A stretch of DNA of 64,000 nt. It comes from Devosia lucknowensis. Its GTDB lineage: Bacteria; Pseudomonadota; Alphaproteobacteria; Rhizobiales; Devosiaceae. The DNA is taken from assembly GCF_900177655.1 (NCBI RefSeq), contig NZ_FXWK01000001.1, positions 2,472,686 to 2,536,685 of the forward strand. Reading direction: 5' to 3'. The notes below the pieces were generated by a model. That model worked only from the letters and a program-made list of their open reading frames with translations, did not search any database and was not told the DNA's origin. Each line of letters starts with the position of its first letter. The first letter of the stretch is position 1. This document shows positions 53,883 to 63,308 of this stretch, one piece after another. The position numbers and the translations under genes were made by a program.

Positions 53883-54000
53883 TCCTGTTCATGCCGGGTC
53901 TCGGCAAGATTGGGAATGGACGTGATGGGGTCAACCGGAAGGAAGGTGACGCAGCGATGCGGCAAGTGCATGCCATGAAGCAGCCGTAATCGCGCAAAGG

Positions 54001-54037
54001 AAAAACCCAGCGAACCGGATGGTTCACTGGGTTTTTT
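54001..54037 (-). terminator. terminator after the initiator tRNA
   Basis: AAAAACCCAGCGAACC, GGAT, GGTTCACTGGGTTTTTTT. On the minus strand the stem follows the CCA of the tRNA and is followed by a run of T. Confidence 0.88.
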
Positions 54038-54114
<77 letters not shown>

Positions 54115-54345
54115 TCAAACACTGCCTTGCGGCGCGGTGTGAGGGCTATATAGGGGGTGAACGCCGAGACCTCAACCCCTCTTCCACGTTCCGTGACGGT
54201 TTTTTGAAAGCGCCGCGAAATGCGTGGTCCGGCCTGTGGAAAAGCGATCCGATCGGCATTCGCGGACGGCGCCCTTCCCTACCTGCGCCTGCTCGTCTAG
54301 GGTCCGCCACCGAACCGACTTCCCAGTTTGCCAACGGATTTTCGC

Positions 54346-55383
54346 ATGCAGTTCAACACTCTTGGCCGCACCGGTATCGAGGTCACCGACATCTGCCTCG
54401 GCACCATGACCTGGGGCAGCCAGAACACCGAGGCGGAGGGACACGCCCAGATCGCCATGGCGCGTGACGCAGGCATCACCTTCATGGATACGGCCGAGCT
54501 CTATGCGGTGCCGGGCAGCAAGGAAACAAGCTTCCGCACCGAGGAGATCATCGGCAACTGGTTCGCCACCCAGGGCGATCGCGACAAGTGGATCCTCGCC
54601 AGCAAGATCGGTGGTGGCGGATCGGCCCATATTCGCGACGGCCGCCGCCCCGACGCCGCCTCGGTCCGCGAGGCACTCGAAGCCAGCCTGCGCCGCCTCA
54701 AGACCGATTATCTCGATCTCTACCAGATCCACTGGGCCAGCCGCGGGCATTACCATTTCGAGGGCTACTGGACCTACAGTCCCCACCGTCAGGACACCTC
54801 TGCCGCCATCGCCAATATGGAAGAGCTACTCGGCGCGATGGGCGACCTGGTGAGCGAAGGCAAGATCCGCCACTTCGGACTGTCCAACGAGACCACCTGG
54901 GGCACGGCGCAATGGCTCAAACTGGCCGAGCGCAGCGGCCTTCCGCGCGTCGCTTCCATCCAGAACGAGTATAATCTCCTTCGCCGCCTCTTCGATCACG
55001 ACCTGGCGGAGTTGAGCCATCATGAGGATGTCGGCCTGCTCGCCTATTCGCCGCTTGCCGGCGGCCTGCTCACGGGCAAGTACTTCGACGGCGCGACGCC
55101 CAGGGGGAGCCGCAAGGACTACCAGAAGGGATTCTGGCGCCTCAACGAACACAGCGAGCGTGCCACCCACGCCTATCACGACGTGGCTGCCCGCCACGGG
55201 CTCGATCCGATACAGATGGCCATCGCCTTCTGCCGCAGCCGTCCCTTCATGACCTCGACCATCATCGGCGCGACCAGCACCGAACAGTTGCGCCATGTCC
55301 TGGCCGCCCGCGACCTCACCCTCGCGCCCGAGGTGCTTGCCGACATCGAGGCCACCCACCGCGCCAACCCGCGCCCGATCTGA
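54346..55383 (+). CDS. aldo/keto reductase, Tas-like
   Basis: A 345-residue AKR. The N-terminus MQFNTLGRTGIEVTDICLGT, then MTWGSQNTEAEGHAQIAMAR, closely follows E. coli Tas. Catalytic tetrad residues are visible: Asp in ITFMDTAELYAVPG, Lys in WILASKIGG and His in YQIHWAS. The C-terminal NADPH part has STIIGATSTEQLRHVL. The start at 54346 is selected by this match; CGGA lies upstream. It is alone in its transcription unit, downstream of an initiator tRNA on the other strand. Confidence 0.92.
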   Translation: MQFNTLGRTGIEVTDICLGTMTWGSQNTEAEGHAQIAMARDAGITFMDTAELYAVPGSKETSFRTEEIIGNWFATQGDRDKWILASKIGGGGSAHIRDGRRPDAASVREALEASLRRLKTDYLDLYQIHWASRGHYHFEGYWTYSPHRQDTSAAIANMEELLGAMGDLVSEGKIRHFGLSNETTWGTAQWLKLAERSGLPRVASIQNEYNLLRRLFDHDLAELSHHEDVGLLAYSPLAGGLLTGKYFDGATPRGSRKDYQKGFWRLNEHSERATHAYHDVAARHGLDPIQMAIAFCRSRPFMTSTIIGATSTEQLRHVLAARDLTLAPEVLADIEATHRANPRPI

Positions 55384-55478
55384 ACCGCGGCGGGGCGAAC
55401 CATCATCGCCCCGCATCGCCTAGCCAAGCGCAGTTGCGGCGCTATAGTCTCGCGCGTGATCGCCGCTTCGGAACCATC

Positions 55479-56174
55479 ATGCTCACGACCCTTTTTACCT
55501 CGGTTTTTCCGCTCTTCGCCTATCTGGCCTATAACGTGCTGGTGCCGCTGATCGAGCGGAAGCGCCCGTCGCTGTCGGTGATCATGAACATGCAGCGCCG
55601 GCGCTGGGTGTCCAACGCGACGCGCCGAGAAACGCCGTTCGATGCCATTCTTTCGGGCAACATCATGGGGTCGGTGAGCTTCATGGCATCGACCTCGGTG
55701 CTGCTGGTCCTGGCCGTCTTCGCGGTCTTCGGACAATTGCCCACGCTGATGGAGGCGCTGGATTCTCTCTCGCTTGAGCGCACTTACACGGTGCTCGATG
55801 TGCAAATCCATCTCGGTATCATGCTGGCCATGTTCGTCATGGCCTTTTTCGCCTTCACCCTCTCGCTGCGCCAGTTCAACCACTTCTGTATCATGCTGGG
55901 CGCGCTCGATCACGACCGGGTCACCACTGAGGAAGAAGTAGACGCCATTGCGCAGATGAACGGCCTTGGCGCGCGGAATTTCAATTCCGGCATTCGCGCC
56001 TATTATTTCTCGGTCGCCACCGTTGCCTGGTTCGTTTCAGAGTGGCTGGCCGTGGCAACCTGCCTCGCCACTGTACTGGTTCTTGCCCACCGGGAGTTCT
56101 TCTCGTCAGCTCATCGCACCGCTGCCTCGGCAGCCGTCATCGCTGCCCGGCATCGGAAGAAGCCCGGCGTCTGA
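55479..56174 (+). CDS. DUF599 family membrane protein
   Basis: A 231-residue membrane protein. Four helices are visible (about 5-22, 70-90, 110-130 and 185-205). The family signature is RRRWVSNATRRETPFDAILS, near residue 45, followed by GNIMGSVSFMASTSVLLV. Later FFAFTLSLRQFNHFCIMLGA is also typical of DUF599. The ATG at 55479 is chosen for the clean first helix. Its 3' end overlaps the convergent hydrolase gene by 38 bp. Function unknown. Confidence 0.85.
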   Translation: MLTTLFTSVFPLFAYLAYNVLVPLIERKRPSLSVIMNMQRRRWVSNATRRETPFDAILSGNIMGSVSFMASTSVLLVLAVFAVFGQLPTLMEALDSLSLERTYTVLDVQIHLGIMLAMFVMAFFAFTLSLRQFNHFCIMLGALDHDRVTTEEEVDAIAQMNGLGARNFNSGIRAYYFSVATVAWFVSEWLAVATCLATVLVLAHREFFSSAHRTAASAAVIAARHRKKPGV

Positions 56175-56961
56175 TCGCGCCATCGGCAACCGTCACCTCA
56201 GCGAGAAACCTGCGACATTCATCCAGCACCGGCGCAATCCAGCGCAACGGCAGGCTGAGGGCGAGCAGCGTCTCGACATGGGCCAGGCGGGGAAAAATTC
56301 GGACCACGGCGCCATTCCCGGCTCGCTCCAGGGACGCGCCGAGATTTTCGCTGTTGCGCGGCAGCACCAGCTCGTCACGACCACCCGAAATCAGCAGCAT
56401 CGGCGGCGCCGATGCATCCACATGATTGATCGGCTGGGTCGCCTTGCCGTCTTCGGCCCGACCGAAAACCCGCTGCGAAATCGGCCCGTCGAACGGGTAG
56501 AAGTCATAAGGTCCCGATAGCCCGATCACGCCGACGACCGTCTTGTGAAGCTCGCTGTCGGCAAGCCACCTGCCGTCCAGGGCCAAGGCCGCGGCGTTGT
56601 AAGCACCGGCAGAATGCCCCGCCAGCACCAGTCGCGTCCAATCGCCCCCATAGCTGGCGATATTTCTGCTGGTCCAGTGCACTGCCAGCGCACAATCGCG
56701 CAGAAATTCGGGATATTCCACCTGCGGAACCAGCCTGTAATCCGGCACCACCACCACATAGCCGAGCGCCGCCAGCGCATGCGCCGCAAAGGCATAGTGC
56801 TTTCGGTTGCCGTCGCTCCAGGCGCCGCCGTAGAAAAACACGATCACCGGCAATGCAGTCCGGCCGCCGTTTCGTGGAGCGTAGATGTCGAGCTTCTGCC
56901 GGATATGGGGACCATAGGGCAGATCATGGTCGATGCGGCGGACGCCCCAGTCTTTCGGCAC
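56137..56961 (-). CDS. alpha/beta hydrolase (BD-FAE/esterase-like)
   Basis: A ~274-residue esterase. The first strands are QKLDIYAPRNGGRTALPVIV, the oxyanion loop is FFYGGAWSDGNRK, the nucleophile elbow is LVLAGHSAGAYNAAALAL, and late residues are in SGGRDELVLPRNSE (Asp) and RLAHVETL (His). It has no signal peptide. It resembles the secreted paralogue at 58474-59469 (GHSAGAYNA and SGPYDFYPF shared). The GTG at 56961 has no ribosome site; CAGGAG stands 8 bp before an in-frame ATC at 56991, so a rare ATC start is possible. Confidence 0.85.
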   Translation of the reverse strand: MPKDWGVRRIDHDLPYGPHIRQKLDIYAPRNGGRTALPVIVFFYGGAWSDGNRKHYAFAAHALAALGYVVVVPDYRLVPQVEYPEFLRDCALAVHWTSRNIASYGGDWTRLVLAGHSAGAYNAAALALDGRWLADSELHKTVVGVIGLSGPYDFYPFDGPISQRVFGRAEDGKATQPINHVDASAPPMLLISGGRDELVLPRNSENLGASLERAGNGAVVRIFPRLAHVETLLALSLPLRWIAPVLDECRRFLAEVTVADGAIRRRASSDAGQR

Positions 56962-57153
56962 GAGGGCGCTGGCGAGGTCGGTGATAGAGATGGTCGATAC
57001 TCCTGGGTCAGCACAGCTACGCCTTGAGGCCCCGCCGAGTTTCGACCCGCGGCATTGTGTCCCCTTCGGACCACGCGCAACTATTTATGACGTTGACATT
57101 CAGGAATGGGAGGCGTTTAACGGCGCCGTTGAGACCTTTCTGTGGCCCCTGCC

Positions 57154-57465
57154 ATGCTCGTCTGCCAGTGCAACATGATCACGTCCAAGGAGATCGAGGA
57201 TATCGTGCTCGATCTTTTGCGGGCCGATCCATGGCAGCTCGTGGTTCCCGCCAAAGTCTACGCCGAACTCAATCGCCGTGCGAAATGCTCGGGTTGCGTG
57301 CCGAATGTGGTGGACATTATCGTCCGCGTCACCGAAAATTATCACGCACAGCAAGCCCATCAGCCCGCAGAGCTCGTCGAGCTCCAGACCGGGCTGGAAA
57401 AGCTCAAGAAGCAACGGAACGGAGTACGTCGTGAAAGGCGAAGCACAAGTCATCGAGCGGCTTAA
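57154..57465 (+). CDS. bacterioferritin-associated ferredoxin-like (2Fe-2S)
   Basis: A 103-residue Bfd-type protein. The cysteines CQC (residues 4-6) and CSGC, with spacing of ~40, bind a 2Fe-2S cluster that delivers electrons to bacterioferritin to release iron. The motif [20 protein letters not shown] is family-like. The C-terminal ~35 residues ([15 protein letters not shown]) are basic and not part of the Bfd fold. Its 3' end overlaps bfr by 35 bp. Confidence 0.88.
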   Translation: MLVCQCNMITSKEIEDIVLDLLRADPWQLVVPAKVYAELNRRAKCSGCVPNVVDIIVRVTENYHAQQAHQPAELVELQTGLEKLKKQRNGVRRERRSTSHRAA

Positions 57466-57916
57466 CGAGGCCCTTTTCCTCGAGCTCGGCGCAGTCAACC
57501 AGTATTGGGTGCATTATCGCCTGCTGGACGATTGGGGCTACAAGCGCCTGGCCGCCAAGGAACGCGCCGAATCGATCGAAGAAATGCACCATGCCGACCG
57601 GCTGATCGAACGCATTATCTTCCTCGAAGGCCACCCCAATCTGCAGCGCGTTGCCCCCCTGCGCATCGGCCAGACCATCAAGGAAGTGCTCGAAGCCGAC
57701 CTTGCCGGTGAATATGATGCGCGCGCCGCCTACAAGGCCAGCCGCGAACTCTGCGAAGAGCTCGGCGATTACGTGTCCAAGAACCTCTTCGAGGAATTGT
57801 TGACCGAGGAGGAAGGCCACATCGATTTCCTCGAAACCCAGCTCGAACTGCTCGAAAAGATCGGTGCCGAAAAATACGGCCAGCTCAATTCCGCGCCTGC
57901 GGACGAAGCCGAATAA
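57431..57916 (+). CDS. bfr: bacterioferritin
   Basis: A 161-residue iron-storage protein. The start GTG at 57431 follows CGGAG. All key residues are in place: ferroxidase Glu18, Glu51, His54 and the heme ligand Met52 in [20 protein letters not shown], and the later ferroxidase residues in [15 protein letters not shown] and [15 protein letters not shown]. The protein makes the 24-mer shell. It is cotranscribed with the Bfd gene. Confidence 0.96.
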   Translation: MKGEAQVIERLNEALFLELGAVNQYWVHYRLLDDWGYKRLAAKERAESIEEMHHADRLIERIIFLEGHPNLQRVAPLRIGQTIKEVLEADLAGEYDARAAYKASRELCEELGDYVSKNLFEELLTEEEGHIDFLETQLELLEKIGAEKYGQLNSAPADEAE

Positions 57917-57949
57917 TTCAATTCGGCATTTTGCTGACATGAAACGTCT

Positions 57950-57985
57950 AACCGCCCGGGCAACCTTCCGGGCGGTTTTGTTTTG
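57950..57985 (+). terminator. terminator after bfr
   Basis: AACCGCCCGG, GCAACCTT, CCGGGCGGTT, then TTGTTTTG. A 10-bp stem 34 bp after the bfr stop. Confidence 0.88.
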
Positions 57986-58008
57986 TCCAGATGTTCGAGG
58001 AGATTCCC

Positions 58009-58422
58009 ATGCAGTTCCACACCGGCCGGCTGATCGACCATATCCACCTGCGCGCCAGAAACATTACCAATACCCGTTACTTTTACGAACAGGCTCTGGC
58101 AGTGCTGGGCATACCGATTACCGCAAGGGGTGACGGGTGGTTTCAGATCGACGAACTCTTCGTGGACGCGGCAGATGCCAAGACCGTCGCCAGCCACGTT
58201 CACCTTGCCTTTCAGGCGCGAGACCGCGAAATGGTGGATGCGTTCTACAAGGCCGCCATGGCCGCAGGGGGCACCGACAATGGCGCGCCGGGCGAACGCC
58301 ACTACCATCCCGGCTACTATGCCTGCTTCGTTCTCGACCCCGACGGCAACAATATTGAAGCCGTCTTCCACGGACCCAGCAAGCGTTCCGCACCCTCGGT
58401 CGTCATCGACCCGGGCGCCTGA
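58009..58422 (+). CDS. VOC family protein (glyoxalase/bleomycin-resistance fold)
   Basis: A 137-residue vicinal-oxygen-chelate protein. Start MQFHTGRLIDHIHLRARNIT has the first metal-ligand His; later ASHVHLAFQARDREMVDAFY has a second His, and YYACFVLDPDGNNIEAVFHG the third ligand Glu. CGAGGAGA lies 5 bp before the ATG at 58009. It is alone after a terminator. Substrate unknown. Confidence 0.88.
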   Translation: MQFHTGRLIDHIHLRARNITNTRYFYEQALAVLGIPITARGDGWFQIDELFVDAADAKTVASHVHLAFQARDREMVDAFYKAAMAAGGTDNGAPGERHYHPGYYACFVLDPDGNNIEAVFHGPSKRSAPSVVIDPGA

Positions 58423-58473
58423 TATCGTCCCTGCCTAAGGGCAAGGTTAAATGGGCAGGGCGTCACCGACGCC

Positions 58474-59469
58474 CTATTCTTCGATCGGCTGGAACATCGC
58501 GTTGAGCTTGGCGATGATCTCCTCGGTCGGCGCCACGGAATCAGGCAGCATCTGAGGCTCTTCGGGCGCCACCGCGACATAGGCGCCGCTGGGGAAGGCC
58601 CCGAAACGCTGGAAGAAGCTGACCATGTCTTCGAGCACCGGCATGCGCCAACGCCACATGGCGCCCATGGCCAGCACCGGCTCCATATGGCCGAAACCGT
58701 CGTAGTACTGGGTGGTCACCCAGACGCCCTGTGCACGGAGACGGTCGGCGAAGCGCTCGGTGTTCTGCACGCGGACGATGGGATCGGTGGTGCCGGTGGC
58801 CAGATACATCGGCGGCGCATCGGCCGTGATCAGGTTGATCGGCTGCGTGCCTTGCGGATTCGGTGCCTGGCCGAAGACATCACGCACTTCATTGTATTCG
58901 AACGGATAGAAGTCGTAAGGCCCGGACAGGGCGGCCACTGCAAGGATCGGCATTGTCACGCCGTATTCCTGGCGGAACGAGGGATCAAGCGCCTGCATCA
59001 CGGCATTGTAGGCGCCCGCAGAATGGCCCGCGAGGAACAGCCGGTTCGGATCGCCACCATAACTGGCGATATTGTCCTGGACCCAGCGGAGGGCACGGGC
59101 GCCGTCGTCGAGAAAGTCTGGGTAGCGCACCTCGGGATAGAGTCGGTAATCAGCGATGACGGTAACGAAACCGCGCGAGGCCAGGGCCCTGCCCACGAAT
59201 TCGTACTCGCCGCGCTCGCCCCGGCTCCATCCGCCGCCATAGATAAAAAACACGACTGGTGAGGAGGTGCCCCGCTGCTCTGGCGCGTAAACGTCGAGCT
59301 TGTTCCGCGCGCCGTCCGCATAGGCAACGCCGTTGCCGACCTTGGAGGTACCGCCATCCATCGCCGCCGGCAGATTGAACGGGTCCATGACCGAAAGGGC
59401 CGAAGCCGGACCGGCCAGCATTGGGACGACGAGAAAGAGCGCGGCGATAAGGCGTCGAAGAACAGGCAT
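58474..59469 (-). CDS. secreted alpha/beta hydrolase (esterase-like)
   Basis: A 331-residue protein with a signal peptide (PVLRRLIAALFLVVPMLAGP, then ASA). The esterase body shows VVFFIYGGGWSRGERGEYEF, NRLFLAGHSAGAYNAVMQAL with the catalytic Ser, SGPYDFYPFEYNEVRDVFG, ATGTTDPIVRVQNTE (Asp) and YYDGFGHMEPVLAMG (His). It is a paralogue of the cytoplasmic hydrolase at 56137-56961, with which it shares several identical motifs. It converges on the VOC gene. Confidence 0.88.
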   Translation of the reverse strand: MPVLRRLIAALFLVVPMLAGPASALSVMDPFNLPAAMDGGTSKVGNGVAYADGARNKLDVYAPEQRGTSSPVVFFIYGGGWSRGERGEYEFVGRALASRGFVTVIADYRLYPEVRYPDFLDDGARALRWVQDNIASYGGDPNRLFLAGHSAGAYNAVMQALDPSFRQEYGVTMPILAVAALSGPYDFYPFEYNEVRDVFGQAPNPQGTQPINLITADAPPMYLATGTTDPIVRVQNTERFADRLRAQGVWVTTQYYDGFGHMEPVLAMGAMWRWRMPVLEDMVSFFQRFGAFPSGAYVAVAPEEPQMLPDSVAPTEEIIAKLNAMFQPIEE

Positions 59470-59650
59470 GGGACCGAAATTCTTGGGTTGAATGCAAGGC
59501 AGGTGGCACAAATTGAGCGCACAAACCGGGGAATTTTGTGACCCCTGGAATGGGCGAGGGCAGGCGCGCCGATTACCGATCGCTGACCTGCCCTCTACTT
59601 AAGCCCGCAAAGTTTGCGCCGAGTTCGTTAACAGGAGGTTAACGATACCC

Positions 59651-60862
59651 CTAGCGCTTGAGCCGGTCGAGCAGCAGACCGGACACATGTCCGTCAGCAG
59701 GCAGGCCACGGGACTGTTGAAAGGCAATGACCCCGGCGCGTGTCTTCGGCCCGATCACGCCATCGGGTGTACCAACATCATACCCAGCTCGTCCGAGAAG
59801 CGCCTGCAATTCGCCCCGCTGCGCCTTGCTCAGCGCATAGTCCCCGGTCGGCCAGGGCGTCGCAAAGCTGCCGCCGCCGATGATCCTGTCCGCCAGATGT
59901 CCCACGGCGAGGGCATAGCTGTCGGAATTGTTGTAGCGCTTGATCACGTCGAAATTGGGCAGCAGCAGAAATGCCGGACCGGTCGCACCGGCAGGCATGT
60001 AGAGCCGCGCGATGTCGGTCGCCCTGGGGAAGGGCCGGCCCGAGACGCGCGTGATGCCCATGGCCTGCCACTGGCTCAGCGGCGCCCTTTCCATGCCGCG
60101 GGCCGCAGCGAAGTTGAACCCGTTCGGCAGCTTGATCTCATACCCCCAGGTCTCCCCAGGGCGCCAGTTGAAGCTCTTGAGATAATTGGCCGTGGATCCG
60201 AGGGCGTCGGGCACGGAGTTCCAGATGTCCTTCTTGCCATCGCCGTTATAGTCGACGGCATAGCTCATGAAGCTCGAGGGCATGAACTGGGTATGGCCCA
60301 TCGCGCCGGCCCAGGAACCCACCATCGACCCGGGGGCGATGTGCCCATCCGAAACGATCCGCAGTGCGGTCACCAGTTCCTTGCGAAAGAAACTCTCGCG
60401 ATAGCCGTTCTCCGTCAGCGTGGCGAGGGCATGGATGGTGTTGTTGCCGCCCATGAAGCCGCCGAAATTGGTTTCCATGCCCCAGATGGCAAGGACGATC
60501 TCGGGCTGCACACCCCATCGCTGCTGCGCCCCTGCCAAGGTTTGGGCCCATTCGGCACGCATGGCCTGGCCCTTGCTGGCTTGTGCGGCCGTAACGCGCC
60601 GGTCCACATATTGCTGGACGGTCTGGGTGAATTCGGGCTGCTTGCGCGTCAGCTCCATCACCTGGGGAATGGGACTGTAGCTCGCAAACGATGCATCGAA
60701 GGCTTGGCGGCTCACCCCGGCACGTTGCGCTTCCGGCCAGAGGTTGCGGACGAAATCGGCGCTGTTGGCCAAAGCCGGCATGACGCCGCCGGCACTGACA
60801 AGCGCCGCCATCGCAGCAGCCATGGTGTATCGGATAAGCGAACTAGCGCCGGATCGGTTCAT
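59651..60862 (-). CDS. lytic murein transglycosylase with peptidoglycan-binding domain (MltB-like)
   Basis: A 403-residue secreted enzyme. A signal peptide (to about residue 33) is followed by the SLT_2 fold: EIVLAIWGMETNFGGFMGGN with the catalytic Glu, GSWAGAMGHTQFMPSSFMSY, and KSFNWRPGETWGYEIKLPNG. The C-terminal ~60 residues hold a PG-binding type 1 domain: LQALLGRAGYDVGTPDGVIG, then PKTRAGVIAFQQSRGLPADG. It cleaves the cell-wall glycan. GAGGCCC lies before the ATG at 60862. Confidence 0.93.
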   Translation of the reverse strand: MNRSGASSLIRYTMAAAMAALVSAGGVMPALANSADFVRNLWPEAQRAGVSRQAFDASFASYSPIPQVMELTRKQPEFTQTVQQYVDRRVTAAQASKGQAMRAEWAQTLAGAQQRWGVQPEIVLAIWGMETNFGGFMGGNNTIHALATLTENGYRESFFRKELVTALRIVSDGHIAPGSMVGSWAGAMGHTQFMPSSFMSYAVDYNGDGKKDIWNSVPDALGSTANYLKSFNWRPGETWGYEIKLPNGFNFAAARGMERAPLSQWQAMGITRVSGRPFPRATDIARLYMPAGATGPAFLLLPNFDVIKRYNNSDSYALAVGHLADRIIGGGSFATPWPTGDYALSKAQRGELQALLGRAGYDVGTPDGVIGPKTRAGVIAFQQSRGLPADGHVSGLLLDRLKR

Positions 60863-61030
60863 CTTGGGCCTCGTGCATACGCGCTACTGGAAGGTCACGG
60901 ACGCGCCAGCCGGCCGCCGATAGACAGTCCTGCAACCGGACACCGGCTTTCGTCGAGCGCGCGTATCAAAGAATTAACGCACCCGATTAAGATCACCTTA
61001 AGGCAAACCGACTTGCCGATCACAAGCCAG

Positions 61031-63214
61031 TCATGCTGGAGCCGGCCCGGGCAGCGGCAGGTCTGGATCGCTCTGGCCGGAGTCGCGGCTAGACACGTAG
61101 CGCACCTTCTGGGTCGGGGTGTCGATCCCGCGTTCGGCGAAAAGCCGCATCAGAACCTCGCTGTAATAGCGCCCCGCGCCCCACTGCTTGCCGGCCAGGG
61201 TCTTGATGCGCGAGCGCAATGAGACCGATTGCGGCGTGATGGCGATCAGGCCCTGCAGGTCGAGGTCATCGAGGATCACATTCTTGTAGTCGTCGTTCTC
61301 CATGACGATGGCGAAGGCATCCCGCATGGCCTGCTTGGCGCCTTCGATATCGCTGTCATAGGCGATCTCCACTTCCGAAACGTAGAAGGAGAAACCGCGC
61401 ATCATATTGGATACCTGATCGACGGAGGAAAACGGGATCAGGTGCACGGTGCCGGTCATGTCGCGGATTGTTACCGAGCGGATGGTCAGGCGCTCGACCA
61501 CGCCGGACCGTCCTGCCGCCTCCACCACGTCCCCCTCGTTCATGATGTTTTCGAACTGGATGAAGATGCCGGTGATGATGTCCTGAACCAGCTTCTGCGC
61601 GCCAAAACCGATGGCAAGGCCCACAACACCGGCACCAGCCAGAAGCGGCGCGATGTTCACACCGATCTGGGCGAGGGCCAGCATCAGCCCGAAGACCACG
61701 AGGGCAATAGTGAACGCATTCTTGAACAGGTTCAGCAGCGTCTTCTCGCGCGCTGTCGGCACCTTGCCGATCGTCGTATTGAGCCGGTATTCGACCCACG
61801 ACGCCACCACGACATGGAGCACGATCGCCGCGAGGATAATCAGCGCGGCCGAAATGATGGACCCGGCGACCGCCAGTCCTTCGTCGCTGCCGATCCACCC
61901 GGCGAAGTCGAACAGCGCCCAGGCCTGTCCGATGGCCACGATCACGGCGGCGATCACCACCCACCGCACGACGTTCATGACACCGGGCACGAACGACTTC
62001 AGCCGGCCCTCGAGCAGTGGCAGGCGCTTGCGCACGTCGTCGGGCAGGCTGAGGCCGGCCGTCACGAAGCGGGTGATGAAACCGATCACCAGCGAACCGA
62101 TGACCACGGCGAAGACCGATTGCACTGTCGCCCCGATCATGAAGGGTAGCGCCGTATCCGGGTTCGCGAACCACACTACCAGAAGCGCCAGCAGGTAGGC
62201 GATAACCAGCACGTGCCATTGGCTGCCGATGGCATTGAGGATCCGTCCGAGACTATCGTGCTCGCGCCGCTCCGAGATGCCCTGGAGCCAACCGCGCACG
62301 TCGTCCTTGTTCTGCAGCACGACGATAATGCCGATCGTAACCGCAGTTGCCATCGCGAGCACCTGTACTGCGCTGCCCGCAGAGCGCGACACCATGCCGT
62401 TGAGCATCGGCGCCACGAACAGGAAGGTATATCCCAGAAGCGAGATGATCCGAGCCAACCAGAACGACCAGTAGGCGGCATTGCCGTCAGTCACCGGCAC
62501 GAGGCGCAATGCCGGGAACCGCGGCACCAGCACCGCCCGCACGGCCAGCTTGCTCAGTTCCACCAACAGGAACGCGTTGAGCAGCAGCGACTGGTTGATG
62601 CCCATTTCGCCACTCGGTGTGGTGCCGAAATTGAGCGCCAGACCATAGCCGATGCCCCAGGCAAGAATGATACTGCCCGCATCGACCAGCAGCAGCACGA
62701 CCAGTCCGGCCAGACGCCGGATCGGCCCGCGTCCGGCGGCCCCGCGCGCAATGCCCCGCCCGATCGCGTTGGCAGCGATCCGCAACAGGAAAAAGCCACC
62801 GAACAGGGCCAGGATCAGCATACCGATATTGATGGCGAATGCCCTGAGGGCTTCGCTGTCGGCATTCATCGAGCCACTGAAGAGCTGCTGCAGGTTCCCC
62901 AAGGCCTGCCCGACCGACCGCACAGACGCCGAGGCCCCTTGCGCGACACTGCGCGTATATTCTGCGAGTTGGCGCGCGATGCTGAGATCCTGAACGGTCG
63001 GCGCTTCTGCCGCGCTCTCGGGAGCGGCCTGCCTCAGCTGCTCGATCAGTGCGGCACGGCTCGTATCGTCCTCGAGAATCCGGATGAGATCATCGACTGC
63101 TGCAGAATTCGGGGCGCTGGTCGCCGAACTCCCTCCCCCTGCCGCCGGCGCATCCTGTGCAAGGACTGGAAAGACGAGAAGGAGCGAAAGAAAAAGGATA
63201 CGGATCAGAAACAT
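61031..63214 (-). CDS. large MscS-family mechanosensitive channel
   Basis: A 727-residue inner-membrane protein. A signal peptide (MFLIRILFLSLLLVFPVLAQ) is followed by a ~100-residue periplasmic domain and about ten membrane helices. The MscS core is at 500-660: the pore-lining helix LLAGAGVVGLAIGFGAQKLV, then QDIITGIFIQFENIMNEGDV, VVERLTIRSVTIRDMTGTVH and PFSSVDQVSNMMRGF. This size and layout match YbiO/YbdG-type large MscS channels. It opens upon osmotic downshock. Confidence 0.92.
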   Translation of the reverse strand: MFLIRILFLSLLLVFPVLAQDAPAAGGGSSATSAPNSAAVDDLIRILEDDTSRAALIEQLRQAAPESAAEAPTVQDLSIARQLAEYTRSVAQGASASVRSVGQALGNLQQLFSGSMNADSEALRAFAINIGMLILALFGGFFLLRIAANAIGRGIARGAAGRGPIRRLAGLVVLLLVDAGSIILAWGIGYGLALNFGTTPSGEMGINQSLLLNAFLLVELSKLAVRAVLVPRFPALRLVPVTDGNAAYWSFWLARIISLLGYTFLFVAPMLNGMVSRSAGSAVQVLAMATAVTIGIIVVLQNKDDVRGWLQGISERREHDSLGRILNAIGSQWHVLVIAYLLALLVVWFANPDTALPFMIGATVQSVFAVVIGSLVIGFITRFVTAGLSLPDDVRKRLPLLEGRLKSFVPGVMNVVRWVVIAAVIVAIGQAWALFDFAGWIGSDEGLAVAGSIISAALIILAAIVLHVVVASWVEYRLNTTIGKVPTAREKTLLNLFKNAFTIALVVFGLMLALAQIGVNIAPLLAGAGVVGLAIGFGAQKLVQDIITGIFIQFENIMNEGDVVEAAGRSGVVERLTIRSVTIRDMTGTVHLIPFSSVDQVSNMMRGFSFYVSEVEIAYDSDIEGAKQAMRDAFAIVMENDDYKNVILDDLDLQGLIAITPQSVSLRSRIKTLAGKQWGAGRYYSEVLMRLFAERGIDTPTQKVRYVSSRDSGQSDPDLPLPGPAPA

Positions 63215-63308
63215 AGGCCCGTCAACGAACTGACTGCGGAGACGCCAGCATGGCGTTTGCATCGCCGAGGTCAAGCCCCGGCCGTCCAGAGTTGACGAGC
63301 CGATGCGG

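Noticed and set aside
54115..54345. Phage attachment site at the 5' flank of the initiator tRNA
   Set aside because: No repeat of the tRNA end was seen downstream, and no integrase is nearby.
59687..61222. A 511-codon plus-strand frame antisense to the lytic transglycosylase
   Set aside because: No domain or signal; the opposite strand has full SLT and PG-binding motifs.
62213..63295. A 360-codon plus-strand frame antisense to the MscS channel
   Set aside because: The MscS core on the minus strand is unambiguous.
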